A DNA stretch of 64,000 nucleotides from Eubacterium multiforme (GCF_030813415.1 NZ_JAUSUF010000013.1:36309-100308), one strand, 5' to 3'. Numbered from the stretch's first letter, positions 17,763 to 27,604 are shown. Numbers and translations are program-made. The notes: generated by a model not told the origin, from the sequence alone.

Positions 17763-19379
17763 TTAATTTTTATCTCTTATTGCTCTTTTAGCCATTACTA
17801 TTGATCCAATTTCCTTTGAACCCTTTAAGTTAACACCTTTTTCTTTACCTTTGCTTGCCTTAATTTTTTCTTTATTTGCTGCTATATTTACCTCTTCTAT
17901 ATTTTCAGTTTTTATTTCCTTTATAAAAGCCATAATACTTAAAAATATAATAATTCCAAAAGGTAGTGCCATTACTATTGTTGCTGTTTGAATCATTTCA
18001 AAACCTCCAGCAAATAAAAAGGCAATTGTAAGTAAACTTTGTATAACTCCAATTATTATTTTTCTAGAATTTTTAGGATTTAATTTACCATCACTTGCAA
18101 TTACTGATAATACATAAGTTGCTGAATCTGCTGATGTAACAAAAAATGTAAATAATAATACTACTGCAATAATACTTAAAACCCATCCAATTGTTGAATA
18201 CTCATTTAAAATAACAAAGAGAGCAGTTTCAACTTTAAGAACAGCTTCCCTAGCAACTTCTATTGGTGCTGTCATTCCTAATGTTCCAAATACAGAGAAC
18301 CAAATCATACAAAAACCTGCTGGCACTAAAAGTACTCCCTTAATAAATTCTCCTATTGTTCTTCCTTTAGAAACTCTAGCTATAAATATTGCTACAAAAG
18401 GTGCCCAAGCAATCCACCAAGCCCAATAAAATATTGTCCACTTTGAATACCAATCACCCTTTGCAAATATACTAAACTTATCTATAACAAGAGCTTGTGC
18501 ATATTGTCCAAGTCCCATTATAGTATTATTTAATAAATCTATCTTTGGTACTATAATAAATGCTCCTAAGAAAAATAATACAGCAACTCCTAAATTCAAA
18601 TTAGAAAGAATCTTAATTCCTTTTTTAACCCCAGTAGTTGCTGAAATTAAAAAAAGAATCGTAATTAAAGTTATTATAATAACCTGAATAAGTTTAGTTT
18701 CTGGAACATCAAACAAATAATTAAGCCCACTATTTATTTGGAGAGTTCCCATTCCAAGAGATGTTAATATACCTGCAATAGTAACAAATATTGTTAATAC
18801 ATCTACTGTTTTTCCTATAAATCCCTTTGCATTTTTTTCTCCTATTATAGGAATTAAAACAGAACTTAATAATATTGGTTTTTTCTTTCTAAAATGCATA
18901 TAGCCAATTACAAGTGCTAAAAGTGCATAGCAAGCCCAAGCTGAAATCCCCCAATGAAGCCATGATTTTCTATATGCAAATCCTATAGCCTCTTTAGTAC
19001 CACCTTCCATACCTAATGGATTTAAATAGTGAGTTAAAGGTTCTGCTAGTCCCCAAAATACTAGCCCAATTCCTATTCCTGCACTAAATAACATTGCAAA
19101 CCAAGAAATATTAGAAAATTCTGGTTTTGAATCATCATCTCCAAGTTTAACATTTTTATATTTACTAAATAATAAATATATACTAAACAAAAAGAAAAAC
19201 GCCATTAAAATCATAAAGTACCAAGAAAAATTATTTGTTGTAAAAGCATAAGCAGTATCAAAAAATTTCTTAAAATTATCTGTAAAAAATATTCCCCAAA
19301 CAAATATTAATAAAGATATTCCTATTGTGAGATAATAAGTTATATTTTTTTTAAAATTAATCTTTAATTTATTAAACAT
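17763..19379 (-). CDS. BCCT-family betaine/choline/carnitine transporter
   Basis: 538 residues with twelve membrane helices and a charged, Lys-rich C-terminal tail (about 500-538) like the osmosensing tail of BetP. Family signatures include SAGIGIGLVFWGLAEP (about 94-109) and the aromatic substrate segment WAWWIAWAPF followed by IFIARVSKGRT. It is a sodium- or proton-driven importer of a compatible solute, probably glycine betaine. That is supported by the divergent BusR-like regulator gene and shared AAGTT-type repeats in the 346-base gap. Betaine rather than carnitine is inference. Confidence 0.88.
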   Translation of the reverse strand: MFNKLKINFKKNITYYLTIGISLLIFVWGIFFTDNFKKFFDTAYAFTTNNFSWYFMILMAFFFLFSIYLLFSKYKNVKLGDDDSKPEFSNISWFAMLFSAGIGIGLVFWGLAEPLTHYLNPLGMEGGTKEAIGFAYRKSWLHWGISAWACYALLALVIGYMHFRKKKPILLSSVLIPIIGEKNAKGFIGKTVDVLTIFVTIAGILTSLGMGTLQINSGLNYLFDVPETKLIQVIIITLITILFLISATTGVKKGIKILSNLNLGVAVLFFLGAFIIVPKIDLLNNTIMGLGQYAQALVIDKFSIFAKGDWYSKWTIFYWAWWIAWAPFVAIFIARVSKGRTIGEFIKGVLLVPAGFCMIWFSVFGTLGMTAPIEVAREAVLKVETALFVILNEYSTIGWVLSIIAVVLLFTFFVTSADSATYVLSVIASDGKLNPKNSRKIIIGVIQSLLTIAFLFAGGFEMIQTATIVMALPFGIIIFLSIMAFIKEIKTENIEEVNIAANKEKIKASKGKEKGVNLKGSKEIGSIVMAKRAIRDKN

Positions 19380-19412
19380 ATTTCCTCCTTATTTGAAAAC
19401 TTATATTTTTTA

Positions 19413-19580
19413 TAAAGTTGTCAGTTTTGTTAAAAAAATAAACTTCATTGCTATAAGATCACTTTAAATAAATGTGTCTATTTTGAAGTTTAAAAAATTT
19501 TCAAACAAATATAAAAATATAAGTTGAACTTTATTTAATTTATCAATCTGGTAACTTTATATTATCATATAAGTTGTTAG
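19413..19580. promoter_or_regulatory. Repeated AAGTT-type operator elements upstream of the BCCT gene
   Basis: The motif TAAAGTTGTCAG occurs at 19413-19424, its relative ATAAGTTGTTAG at 19569-19580, and the inverted CTGGTAACTTTA at 19548-19559. The last two form an imperfect dyad with a six-base centre. AAGTTGAACTT (19521-19531) and AAACTTCA / TGAAGTTT (19440-19447, 19484-19491) are weaker dyads. A possible minus-strand promoter, TTGCAA, 17 bases, TAATAT, overlaps the 19548-19580 dyad. The likely binder is the BusR-like protein next door. Confidence 0.5.
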
Positions 19581-19673
19581 TTTGCAAATTACATACTTTT
19601 TATAAAAGAAAAAATAATTATAAATTTAAACTATATTTTGAAATATAGCTTAATAAATAAATGGATATCCCCT

Positions 19674-19701
19674 ATTAAGTTACTGTTATTTATGGTACAA
19701 T
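19674..19701 (+). promoter_or_regulatory. Promoter and operator-like site of the BusR-like gene
   Basis: TGGTACAAT at 19693-19701 is an extended -10. The -35 region is occupied by ATTAAGTTACTG (19674-19685), another copy of the AAGTT element, suggesting autorepression. A TTAGTCACT / AGTGATTAA dyad (19701-19724) covers the ribosome site. Confidence 0.5.
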
Positions 19702-19725
19702 TAGTCACTGATAGGAGTGATTAAT

Positions 19726-20352
19726 ATGGCAAGAAAATCGTCAACTCCAGCATACTTAAAAATAGCAATTGATATTGCTTCAAGAATAGTAAATGGAGGA
19801 TTTAAAGAAGGTGAAAAACTTTCTGGTCGTTCTACTCTTGTAAGTCTTTACAATGTTTCTCCTGAAACAATACGTCGTTCAATTGCTTTATTAAAAGATA
19901 TGGATGTTGTAAAGGTAGAAGAAAAAAGTGGAATACGAATTAACAGTAAAGAAAATGCAGGTAAATTTTTAGAAAAATTTAAAACTAAAAGTGAATTTGC
20001 CAACATAAAAGAAGAAATTTACAATATTATTAATGAAAAAAAAGAACTTGAAAAATCTTTAGAGGATAATATTCAAAATTTAATTGAATTTGCTACTCAG
20101 CTTAGAAATGTTGGCCTTATTGTTCCCTATGAAAGTTTAGTTCAACCTAACAGTTTAATGATTGGCAAAAATTTAGGTGAATTGAATTTTTGGCATAATA
20201 CTGGAGCTACAATTATTGGTATAAAAAGAAATGATAAATTATACCTTTCACCTGGACCATATTTTGCAATAAATGAAGATGACATAATAGTTTATGTAGG
20301 TGAACATGATGTTATAAAGAACGTTAAAAACTACATAACTTCTAAAAAATAA
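19726..20352 (+). CDS. busR: BusR-like regulator: GntR helix-turn-helix plus RCK_C domain
   Basis: 208 residues from ATG 19726 (AGGAGTG six bases upstream; an in-frame GTG at 19717 overlaps that site). Residues 1-70 are a GntR-type winged helix (KLSGRSTLVSLYNVSPETIRRS). A coiled coil (about 90-125) joins it to a TrkA-C/RCK_C domain (about 130-205; IGKNLGELNFWHNTGA, DDIIVYVGE). This architecture defines BusR, which in lactococci and streptococci represses betaine uptake when bound to c-di-AMP. Divergence from a betaine-type BCCT gene fits a c-di-AMP brake on osmolyte import; direct evidence is absent. Confidence 0.82.
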   Translation: MARKSSTPAYLKIAIDIASRIVNGGFKEGEKLSGRSTLVSLYNVSPETIRRSIALLKDMDVVKVEEKSGIRINSKENAGKFLEKFKTKSEFANIKEEIYNIINEKKELEKSLEDNIQNLIEFATQLRNVGLIVPYESLVQPNSLMIGKNLGELNFWHNTGATIIGIKRNDKLYLSPGPYFAINEDDIIVYVGEHDVIKNVKNYITSKK

Positions 20353-20356
20353 ATTA

Positions 20357-20395
20357 AAAATACTCCAAGAATTTTAAAACTCTTGGAGTATTTTA
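20357..20395. terminator. Bidirectional terminator, busR-like and tyrS
   Basis: AAAATACTCCAAGA / TCTTGGAGTATTTT hairpin. Confidence 0.9.
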
Positions 20396-20403
20396 TTTAT
20401 AAC

Positions 20404-21630
20404 TTATTCAACTATTAATCTATAGAATTTTTTCTTTCCTCTCTTTACAAGAGCTGATCCTTCACTAAAGTCACTTTCTTCTAAAGTTCTCATAAAATCA
20501 GTAACTTTTTCATCATTAATTGAAACCCCACCTTGTTTCATTAATCTTTTTCCTTCTGCTTTTGATGGGAATATATTAACTGCAACTAATACATCTAATA
20601 AGCTATTTCCTATCATATCCTTTGATATTGTTTCAGTTGGAACATTGCTCATATCATTTCCACCTGCAAAAAGTGCAGCTGATGCCTCTTCTGCCTTTTT
20701 AGCTTCTTCTTCTCCATGAACTAATTTAGTTACTTCAAAAGCAAGTACCTTCTTAGCTTCATTAATTTCTGCACCTTCTAAAGCTGAAAGCTTTTTAATT
20801 TCTTCCATTGGTAAGAATGTTAATAACTTTAAGCACTTTTCAACATCTGCATCAGCAACATTTCTCCAATATTGATAGAAATCAAATGGTGAACACTTTT
20901 CTGGATCAAGCCATAAAGCTCCTCCAACTGTTTTTCCCATCTTCTCACCTTGGCTATTTGTTAAAAGGGAACATGTCATTGCAAATACATTGTCTTGTGA
21001 TTTCTTTCTAACTAAATCAACACCTGCAATCATATTTGACCACTGATCATCTCCACCTAATTCCATCTTACAGTTATATTTTTTGTTTAATACATAGAAA
21101 TCATATCCTTGCATTAACATGTAATTAAACTCTAAAAATGAAAGTCCATTTTCAGTTGAAAGTCTTTTCTTAAAACATTCAGCTGCAAGCATTCTATTTA
21201 CTGTAAAATGTGCACCAACTTCTCTTAAGAAATCTATATAATTAAGATCTAATAACCAATCTCCATTATTTACAATAAGAGCCTTGTCATCTGTAAAGTC
21301 AATGAATCTTTCCATTTGCTTCTTTATTGAATCAACATTATGTTGTATTTGCTCTTTAGTAAGCATTTTTCTCATATCAGTTTTTCCACTTGGATCTCCA
21401 ACCATAGCTGTTCCACCACCAAGTAGTGCAATTGGTCTATGTCCTGCTCTTTGCATGTGTGCCATAAACATCATTGCTATAAAATGTCCAACATGTAAAC
21501 TATCTGCAGTTGGATCAAATCCTATATAAAAAGTTATTTTTTCTTTTTCTAATAACTCTCTAGTTTCTTTCTCATGAGTAAATTGTTTTATGTACCCACG
21601 TTCTAATAATTGGTCTAATACGTTAGCCAT
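20404..21630 (-). CDS. tyrS: Tyrosyl-tRNA synthetase
   Basis: 408 residues, normal for bacterial TyrRS. The HIGH motif is HVGHF (about 47-51), followed by [13 protein letters not shown]. The tyrosine-binding YDFYVLN segment and the KMSKS-type GEKMGKT loop (about 228-234) come next, then a helical anticodon domain and a C-terminal S4 RNA-binding domain (about 345-408). It attaches Tyr to tRNA-Tyr. Unlike many Firmicute tyrS genes it has no T-box in the short leader from the promoter at 21678-21706. Confidence 0.97.
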   Translation of the reverse strand: MANVLDQLLERGYIKQFTHEKETRELLEKEKITFYIGFDPTADSLHVGHFIAMMFMAHMQRAGHRPIALLGGGTAMVGDPSGKTDMRKMLTKEQIQHNVDSIKKQMERFIDFTDDKALIVNNGDWLLDLNYIDFLREVGAHFTVNRMLAAECFKKRLSTENGLSFLEFNYMLMQGYDFYVLNKKYNCKMELGGDDQWSNMIAGVDLVRKKSQDNVFAMTCSLLTNSQGEKMGKTVGGALWLDPEKCSPFDFYQYWRNVADADVEKCLKLLTFLPMEEIKKLSALEGAEINEAKKVLAFEVTKLVHGEEEAKKAEEASAALFAGGNDMSNVPTETISKDMIGNSLLDVLVAVNIFPSKAEGKRLMKQGGVSINDEKVTDFMRTLEESDFSEGSALVKRGKKKFYRLIVE

Positions 21631-21677
21631 ATTTATGTCCTCCTAATTGTAATTTTTCCATACATTTTCATATAAAT

Positions 21678-21706
21678 AGTATATATTCTATATGTTACTT
21701 TTGCAA
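21678..21706 (-). promoter_or_regulatory. tyrS promoter
   Basis: TTGCAA, 17 bases, TATACT on the minus strand, about 48 bases before the tyrS ATG, leaving no room for a T-box. The rest of the gap to 21920 holds only a weak CTACCT/AGGTAG dyad (21788-21793, 21832-21837) around AT-rich sequence, perhaps a terminator for the P-loop gene. Confidence 0.75.
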
Positions 21707-21920
21707 TAAAAATAGTGTTTATTCTAAACTTTATCATTATTGACTATTTTTACCTAGTGATTTGTTAATTTTTCTCTAAAATACAAACTACCTCAAATAT
21801 AAAATTATAAATTTTTATAATTCCATACTTAAGGTAGAAGTTAAATTTTATATAATTATCTTGACCTATATCCCATGCTAATATACTCAAGTGTATTTCA
21901 AATTTAAATATTTTAAAGAT

Positions 21921-22334
21921 CTACGCAACATATAATTTTATAAATTCTGGAATATTATCCTCTTCTTCATAATTTATATTTATAAATATATTTACTCCAA
22001 ATCTAATTGAAAGTGATCGTAATTGATTAAATAATTGTGAAGTTTCATTAAGTGCACATGACACTATTCCAAGTAACCCATCAACATAAACATTTTCTAT
22101 ATCATAATTATTAGCAATAACCCCGCAAAGCATTCCATAAAAGCTATTGCAATCAGTTACATTAAATTCATCTGTTGATATAAACCTTATTTTCCTATTT
22201 AATTGCCTAACGTATCTTGAATCGTCATCTATATATACTGAATCTCCCTTTGCCTTCTCTAAATGAGAATTTGCAAGCTCAATTAATCTTTTTGTTTTTC
22301 CTGAGCCTCTTCTGTTACAAAATACTCGAATCAT
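21921..22334 (-). CDS. Small P-loop protein of unknown function
   Basis: 137 residues from ATG 22334, preferred over GTG 22343 because AAGGAG then lies eight bases upstream. Walker A is CNRRGSGKTKR near the N terminus, and hydrophobic strands VYIDDD, NVYVDGL and FININYEEE suggest a compact RecA/P-loop fold with an acidic strand end. At this size it is a minimal nucleotide-binding domain with no partner domain. No family assigned; it is followed by no related gene. Confidence 0.68.
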   Translation of the reverse strand: MIRVFCNRRGSGKTKRLIELANSHLEKAKGDSVYIDDDSRYVRQLNRKIRFISTDEFNVTDCNSFYGMLCGVIANNYDIENVYVDGLLGIVSCALNETSQLFNQLRSLSIRFGVNIFININYEEEDNIPEFIKLYVA

Positions 22335-22420
22335 TAGGACCACTCCTTATTTTTAGTTATATTACATTATATTCATAACTTTTAATTTAATCCTAATTAA
22401 AATAAGTTTTTATCTATTAA

Positions 22421-23575
22421 TTAAAAATTTTTTGGTAATATAACTTTAAAGGAATTTTTAGATTTGGAATTAATAAACCTAACTCTATCCTTACCTTTAA
22501 AAGCACCTTTAATTCTTAAAAGACCTCTTCCATCATTTAAAAATCTTTTCTTCTTATCTAAAGTTATTAACTTTTCATATATCCACATATTTCGTTTACT
22601 ACAGGAAATCTTATTAAAGTTAATATTTTTATCTATAAATCCACCGGGACTTGTTATAGTTATACTTTTATCTGTAATATCAACTTCTATAATCTTATTT
22701 ACCTCTGCATATTCCCTATATAAAATAGCATTTTTTATTGCTTCAACAATTGTATTTTTAGGATAATTTTTAGGTAAAATATTATTTATCTCTTCTTCAG
22801 CCTTATCTATCATAGTTAAAAGGCTTCCTTGAATTATTTTTATATTGTTTTTTTGCTTGTCTACAATTTTTATCATATTGTTTGGAATTGCTAAACTATT
22901 TATTTCTGAAAAAACAAGAAGTCCACCATAGGTACATCTATAATCATTAAGTTTATTTACATAATTTATTATTCCAGCACTTTCAAGAAGAAAATCTCTA
23001 TTTTCATCATTTAATTCTATTCCCTTTTGTTTAAAATATAGTTTTAATAAGTTATCATCTAACATATTTACATTACTTCGTATTACACTGCTTGTTTCAA
23101 CAGTTAACTCCATATTTTCCTCAAAGGCTGCTATAAGCTCACTTCTCCTCATAACATCAGTTGTTGATCCTCTTCTAATATAAAATATACCATGTTCTTT
23201 TATTTGGTAAGGCTTTTGTTCTCCATCACATATTGTAATTACACCTATTATTTTCCCATCAACATTAAGGAAATCAACAATAAGAGGAATTGGTGGATCG
23301 CATCTTGAAGAAATAATTTGCTGAACTTGTTCTTCACTAAAAATATCTTCTTTTTTTATTCCCTCTAATCTTTTGCTTTTATCCCTTATTCCAACTACTA
23401 TATAGCCTCGTCCCCCACCTGAATTTGCAATTGCACAAATATCCTTTGCAAATTCTTTTTTTCCACTATCACTTACTAAATCCAGTTTTAATTTAAAATC
23501 TAATTTTTGTCCTTCTTCACGTTTAATCAAGGAGTTTAATTTTTTTCTATCCACAATATTTATTCTCCTTTTCAT
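22421..23575 (-). CDS. AlbA_2 (Schlafen-type) domain protein with C-terminal ATPase-like domain
   Basis: 384 residues. N-terminal AlbA_2 domain (about 12-135): EGQKLDFK, the glycine-rich AIANSGGGRGYIVVGI, and the DPPIP and YIRRGSTT segments. The C-terminal half resembles the HATPase_c_4 module of helix-turn-helix relatives, with EAIKNAILYREY and ITSPGGF (about 318-324). Such proteins are annotated as putative transcriptional regulators or ATP-dependent nucleic-acid proteins. The closely spaced P-loop gene downstream (86 bases) might be co-transcribed. Function unknown. Confidence 0.8.
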   Translation of the reverse strand: MKRRINIVDRKKLNSLIKREEGQKLDFKLKLDLVSDSGKKEFAKDICAIANSGGGRGYIVVGIRDKSKRLEGIKKEDIFSEEQVQQIISSRCDPPIPLIVDFLNVDGKIIGVITICDGEQKPYQIKEHGIFYIRRGSTTDVMRRSELIAAFEENMELTVETSSVIRSNVNMLDDNLLKLYFKQKGIELNDENRDFLLESAGIINYVNKLNDYRCTYGGLLVFSEINSLAIPNNMIKIVDKQKNNIKIIQGSLLTMIDKAEEEINNILPKNYPKNTIVEAIKNAILYREYAEVNKIIEVDITDKSITITSPGGFIDKNINFNKISCSKRNMWIYEKLITLDKKKRFLNDGRGLLRIKGAFKGKDRVRFINSKSKNSFKVILPKNF

Positions 23576-23655
23576 TAAAATATATAATCATTTAATTTAT
23601 TTCTAATATCACTTAATATATTACTATTTTAAAATTATTAAAAGGTGATACATAA

Positions 23656-23739
23656 ATGAATTTAATTATAAATCATTCTAAATCCATACTACAATATATC
23701 ACCTTCATTAACAATTATTTATATATTTTACCTATTTAA
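23656..23739 (+). other. Possible 27-residue hydrophobic peptide and hairpin
   Basis: ATG at 23656 lies seven bases after AGGTGAT and opens a 27-codon frame rich in Ile, Leu and Tyr. AAGGTGATA (23642-23650) can pair with TATCACCTT (about 23696-23704), which would bury the ribosome site. It sits in the gap between gerKC and the AlbA_2 gene. There is no promoter I trust, and chance is likely in DNA this AT-rich. Confidence 0.15.
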
Positions 23740-23752
23740 ATCATAACCCAAA

Positions 23753-24883
23753 CTAGAAGAAACTACTTTTTACCTTTTCACTTCCATCAATCTCTAAATC
23801 TATTTCAACCTTTAAAGCAGTTTTTGAAATAGCATCTTCTATAACTAATTTAGGATATTTAATTTCTAATAACCTTTCAACTTGAAGAATATCTATATTT
23901 TTACTAGAAAATTTATAAAAAAATGTATTAAGATAATTTCTAATATTTTCTTCCTCTTCTTTTTTTAACATTTCAATTGATTCTTCAGATGAAATAAATC
24001 TACCTTGAGCCTCTGCAATAGTAGTCTTTATTTTTATTTTTTTAGTAAGTATTACGTTGTTACCATCATACTCTATTTTAGTTTTAGTTTTGTTACGGAG
24101 TATTTCCAAGGTAATGAAACCATTATCCATCTGTGGATTTTGCACTTCTAATGTTCCTGTTTTTATGTTGTCTGTTAAGAAATTATAGCTAAGTCCATCA
24201 TCTATGCTTATTTTCTCTACCATAAAATTATTTCTCATAAGAGCTGCTCCTGAAACTTCTATTCTTTTATCTATAACATCTTTTCTAAGTTCTAATCCAC
24301 TAATTAGTGCATAATTATTTCCTACTTCTGATTTTACAAGATAATCATTTATATTAGTAATTGTAAGTCTAGAATTAGCTTTATTTTTTTGAACTAATTC
24401 ACTTAAAAATATTCCAGTATTCTCTTCATCATTTGCACTAATTTTAATTAAATTTTCAATATCTCCAAAATATACAAACATATAAGGCTTAACTTTAAAT
24501 TCTTGATCATTATTTATTAAGTTTAAATATTTATTAATTCCCTGCTTTGCTGCAGCTTCAGTAAATATTAAAGCTCTATTTTGAGAAAAATTAATTTTAT
24601 AGCTTGCAGCTACATTTATGTCTCTTATTGCCTCTAAGGCAGTTTTCCCAACACCTTTATATATTATCCTCTTTCCATTGTCAGAACTTTCACTTGTATT
24701 TCTATAAGGTTTTACGCAGTCTAAATATATAACTACCCTTCCTAAGTCATCAATATCAAATATTGCACTTGTTGTAAATGTTACTGTATTAATCTCATTA
24801 TAATTAAAACAACCAGATAATGTAGAAGCTATTAAAATAAATACTAAAGTTAATTTAAATATTTTTTTCCCATTCTTCTTCAT
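23753..24883 (-). CDS. gerKC: Spore germination receptor lipoprotein, Ger(x)C family
   Basis: 376 residues from ATG 24883, where GGAGAGG lies nine bases upstream; the longer frame would need a TTG at 24901. The lipoprotein signal ends at LSGC (cysteine near residue 24), then the Ger(x)C extracellular domains follow, with the C-terminal region typical of GerBC/GerKC. It would be anchored outside the spore inner membrane as the C subunit of a nutrient germinant receptor. The start overlaps gerKA by 29 bases, indicating translational coupling. Confidence 0.9.
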   Translation of the reverse strand: MKKNGKKIFKLTLVFILIASTLSGCFNYNEINTVTFTTSAIFDIDDLGRVVIYLDCVKPYRNTSESSDNGKRIIYKGVGKTALEAIRDINVAASYKINFSQNRALIFTEAAAKQGINKYLNLINNDQEFKVKPYMFVYFGDIENLIKISANDEENTGIFLSELVQKNKANSRLTITNINDYLVKSEVGNNYALISGLELRKDVIDKRIEVSGAALMRNNFMVEKISIDDGLSYNFLTDNIKTGTLEVQNPQMDNGFITLEILRNKTKTKIEYDGNNVILTKKIKIKTTIAEAQGRFISSEESIEMLKKEEEENIRNYLNTFFYKFSSKNIDILQVERLLEIKYPKLVIEDAISKTALKVEIDLEIDGSEKVKSSFF

Positions 24884-26288
24884 ACTTTTGTCCCTCTCCA
24901 ATTATAGTTCTAGATATCCTTTTAAGCTTTCCTCTAAAAAATACATCTTTAAATTTAAATGTATCTAAACTTCCAATAGGAAAAAGATAAGAGTATCCAG
25001 TTGATTTTAAATCTGCAAGCCTTGTTAAAAATATAATAAATCCTATAAATATTGCTGGAAGTCCATATAATGATCCTAAAATTACAAATATTATAGACCA
25101 AATTGATAATGCTCCATACATTTTAGGAATTAAAAAATAACTTAATGCACTAAGAGCTACAATTATTATAGTTATTCTTGAAGCTATTCCAGCTCCAACT
25201 GCTGCATCACCTAAAATAAGGGCAGCAACAATACTCATAGCCCCTCCAATAGGCTGTGGAAGTCTAAGTCCAGCTTCCTTAATAATCTGAAATGCAAGCA
25301 TCATAACCAAAACCTCTACTATTGTAGGAAGAGGAACTCCTGCTCTAGATACTGCAAGCCTAAATAGAAAGGAGGATGGAATTAATCCAAAATGGTGAGT
25401 TATAACAGCCACATATAACCCTGGAACAAAGGTTGCAAAAAAGAAAGCTAACCATCTTAAAAGTCTAGTAAAGTTTGCAAATAATCTATTTGTATAATAA
25501 TCATCTGGCATTTGAAAATTTTCAATAAAAAAATAGGGTGCCGTTATTACAAAAGGTGTTCCATCAACTAAAACAGCCACTCTGCCCTCCATCATTTTAG
25601 CTGCAACCTCATCTGGTTTTTCTGTATAGCCAATAGTATCAAAAACTGATTGTGATTCCTTAAGCTGACTTTCTATATAGTTGCTATCTAGTATAAACTC
25701 CATATCTATATTCTTTATAACATCTTTTATATAGTTAATTAAATTATCAGGTGCAACTCCTTTTATATATGAAATACATACAACAGTTTGGCTCTTATCT
25801 CCAACATATATAGGTTCAAATTTAAGATCTGGATTTTTAACTCTTCTTCTAATAAGGGCAATATTATCAACAAATAACTCATTAAAACCTTCCCTAGGAC
25901 CCTTTATTACTGATTCAGTAAGAGGAATGGATACGCTTCTTCTTACAAACCCTTTAACTTCACAGTAAACTATCTCTTCATACCCTTCTACAAATATAAC
26001 AACATCCCCTGAAACAATATGAAGCATAGCATCATCTATGTTAGTCTTATCCTTTACAAAATCAGCAATATTAATTTCTAATACATTAGTAATTAAATCT
26101 TCCATATCATAACATCTTGTTCTTTTATTTTTTATTGGTGTTACAATATAATCACTAAGAAATTGGGTACTACAAAGATTATCAATAAAAACTAAAGTAG
26201 TTTTACCTAATATTCCATTAATCTCTCTATATTTAATATCAAAACTATCTTTGAATCTTTCTTTAATAATATCTAAATTATTTTTCAT
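24855..26288 (-). CDS. gerKA: Spore germination receptor A subunit
   Basis: 477 residues from ATG 26288; AGGTGA then lies five bases upstream, whereas earlier in-frame GTG 26297 and ATG 26294 overlap that site. It has the GerA family's N-terminal hydrophilic domain (about 1-240), including the GRVAVLVDGTPFVI segment, then about five membrane helices with FVPGLYVAVITHH, and a hydrophilic tail. It is the A subunit of the GerK receptor in the spore inner membrane. The gene is divergent from gerKB and co-transcribed with gerKC. Confidence 0.92.
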   Translation of the reverse strand: MKNNLDIIKERFKDSFDIKYREINGILGKTTLVFIDNLCSTQFLSDYIVTPIKNKRTRCYDMEDLITNVLEINIADFVKDKTNIDDAMLHIVSGDVVIFVEGYEEIVYCEVKGFVRRSVSIPLTESVIKGPREGFNELFVDNIALIRRRVKNPDLKFEPIYVGDKSQTVVCISYIKGVAPDNLINYIKDVIKNIDMEFILDSNYIESQLKESQSVFDTIGYTEKPDEVAAKMMEGRVAVLVDGTPFVITAPYFFIENFQMPDDYYTNRLFANFTRLLRWLAFFFATFVPGLYVAVITHHFGLIPSSFLFRLAVSRAGVPLPTIVEVLVMMLAFQIIKEAGLRLPQPIGGAMSIVAALILGDAAVGAGIASRITIIIVALSALSYFLIPKMYGALSIWSIIFVILGSLYGLPAIFIGFIIFLTRLADLKSTGYSYLFPIGSLDTFKFKDVFFRGKLKRISRTIIGEGQKYEEEWEKNI

Positions 26289-26390
26289 ACACATCACCTA
26301 AAAATATTATTCCTCAATAAATGTTTAATATTCATTATTTTGTTAATACTATATGTGAATGTTGTAACTTACAGATTTAGAGGTGATGGA

Positions 26391-27497
26391 ATGAACAAAC
26401 TATCAAACAAACATTATTTATTTTTTATATTAATAGTATCTTCCATAAGTTTAAGAAGTTATTCTTCCGTCTTTATTAACTTAGGAGGTAGAGATACTTG
26501 GATTGCTAGCATTATCGCTGGTATTATATACATAGCATACATATATTTCATTATTTATGTATGCAAAAAAACAAACTCATTTGATATTAAAGAAATTTTT
26601 AAAAATACTTATCCAAAGACAATAGGAAACATACTATTATTTATTTTTGCTTTTGCTTTATTTCTAACTTCAGTTGAAACTGCTGCTGTCCAAAGTGACT
26701 CAATACACTCTACTATATTTCTTGAAAGCCCTGTTTGGTATTGTTTATTATTTTTTATAATACCAGCAGGTTACTTAATTACAAGAAGAATTGAAACATT
26801 ATTAATTGTAATAATAATTACTGTAATATTAGTTTTCTCCTCTATATTTTTTGTTGAAATTCTTACATTAAAATATCATAATTTTGAATATTTATTACCT
26901 TTTTTTGAGTTAGGAGTTAACAGAGGCTTTATTATTTCAATTTTACTAATACTAGGTTCCTTGTCATCAACTGCAATAACCTTCCCCTTTTTAAAATACA
27001 TAAGCAAAAAGGATAAAATATCAAAATATAGCACTATAGGTACAGTAATTATTGTTGTTATTTCAACTTTAAGCATATTATCTGCCATATCAACCTTTGG
27101 TCCAATACGTGCAAGTAATATTTATTATCCTGAATTTTTAAGGGTTCAAAGAATTCAAGTTAGTGGATTTATTGAATTTGGTGACTTATTTTTTATATCT
27201 AAAACAGTTTGTGTATGGTTTATTAAATATGTTTTATGTGCAGTTGCCATACTATACCTTTATAAAGATATTTTTACAAACAAAAAGATATTTGCAATAG
27301 GCTATTCTTTTTTAGCCTATATATGCTCTTATTTTGTTTCAAAAAAACATTATTTACTATTTGAATTTTTAAAATATTATGAGCTAATAGCCTTAGCATT
27401 ACTTTGCATACTTCCTTTTGTAACATTTTTTATTTACTACTTAAAGTGGAAGAAAAAAGCTAACTCAAATAATAAAGAAAAAATAGTATCTAAATAA
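26391..27497 (+). CDS. gerKB: Spore germination receptor B subunit (permease-like)
   Basis: 368 residues from ATG 26391 (AGGTGA at 26381-26386 decides it; an in-frame TTG start at 26340 would precede any ribosome site). About ten membrane helices with the APC-type transporter fold of GerB proteins. It is thought to bind the germinant. Being monocistronic and divergent from gerKA-gerKC matches the described C. perfringens gerK locus. The 102-base gap between the two starts must hold both sporulation promoters. Confidence 0.9.
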   Translation: MNKLSNKHYLFFILIVSSISLRSYSSVFINLGGRDTWIASIIAGIIYIAYIYFIIYVCKKTNSFDIKEIFKNTYPKTIGNILLFIFAFALFLTSVETAAVQSDSIHSTIFLESPVWYCLLFFIIPAGYLITRRIETLLIVIIITVILVFSSIFFVEILTLKYHNFEYLLPFFELGVNRGFIISILLILGSLSSTAITFPFLKYISKKDKISKYSTIGTVIIVVISTLSILSAISTFGPIRASNIYYPEFLRVQRIQVSGFIEFGDLFFISKTVCVWFIKYVLCAVAILYLYKDIFTNKKIFAIGYSFLAYICSYFVSKKHYLLFEFLKYYELIALALLCILPFVTFFIYYLKWKKKANSNNKEKIVSK

Positions 27498-27535
27498 ATT
27501 TAAAACTTCTCTCCTTAAACAATAGCCTTATAAAT

Positions 27536-27564
27536 TGACATTACTTAGGTGTAAACATATAATT
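27536..27564 (+). promoter_or_regulatory. trpS promoter
   Basis: TTGACA, 17 bases, TATAAT: exact vegetative consensus, 40 bases before the trpS ATG. No T-box lies between them. Confidence 0.92.
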
Positions 27565-27604
27565 TATATTATGACTTTAGTTTAAATTTAAGGAGTGACG
27601 TACT

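Noticed and set aside
21631..21920. T-box before tyrS
   Set aside because: No AGGGTGGNACCGCG-like core, and the promoter is only about 48 bases from the ATG.
26305..26334. TGAATA, 17 bases, AATAATA on the minus strand as a sporulation sigma-G promoter for gerKA
   Set aside because: Transcription would start at about the ribosome site, leaving essentially no leader.
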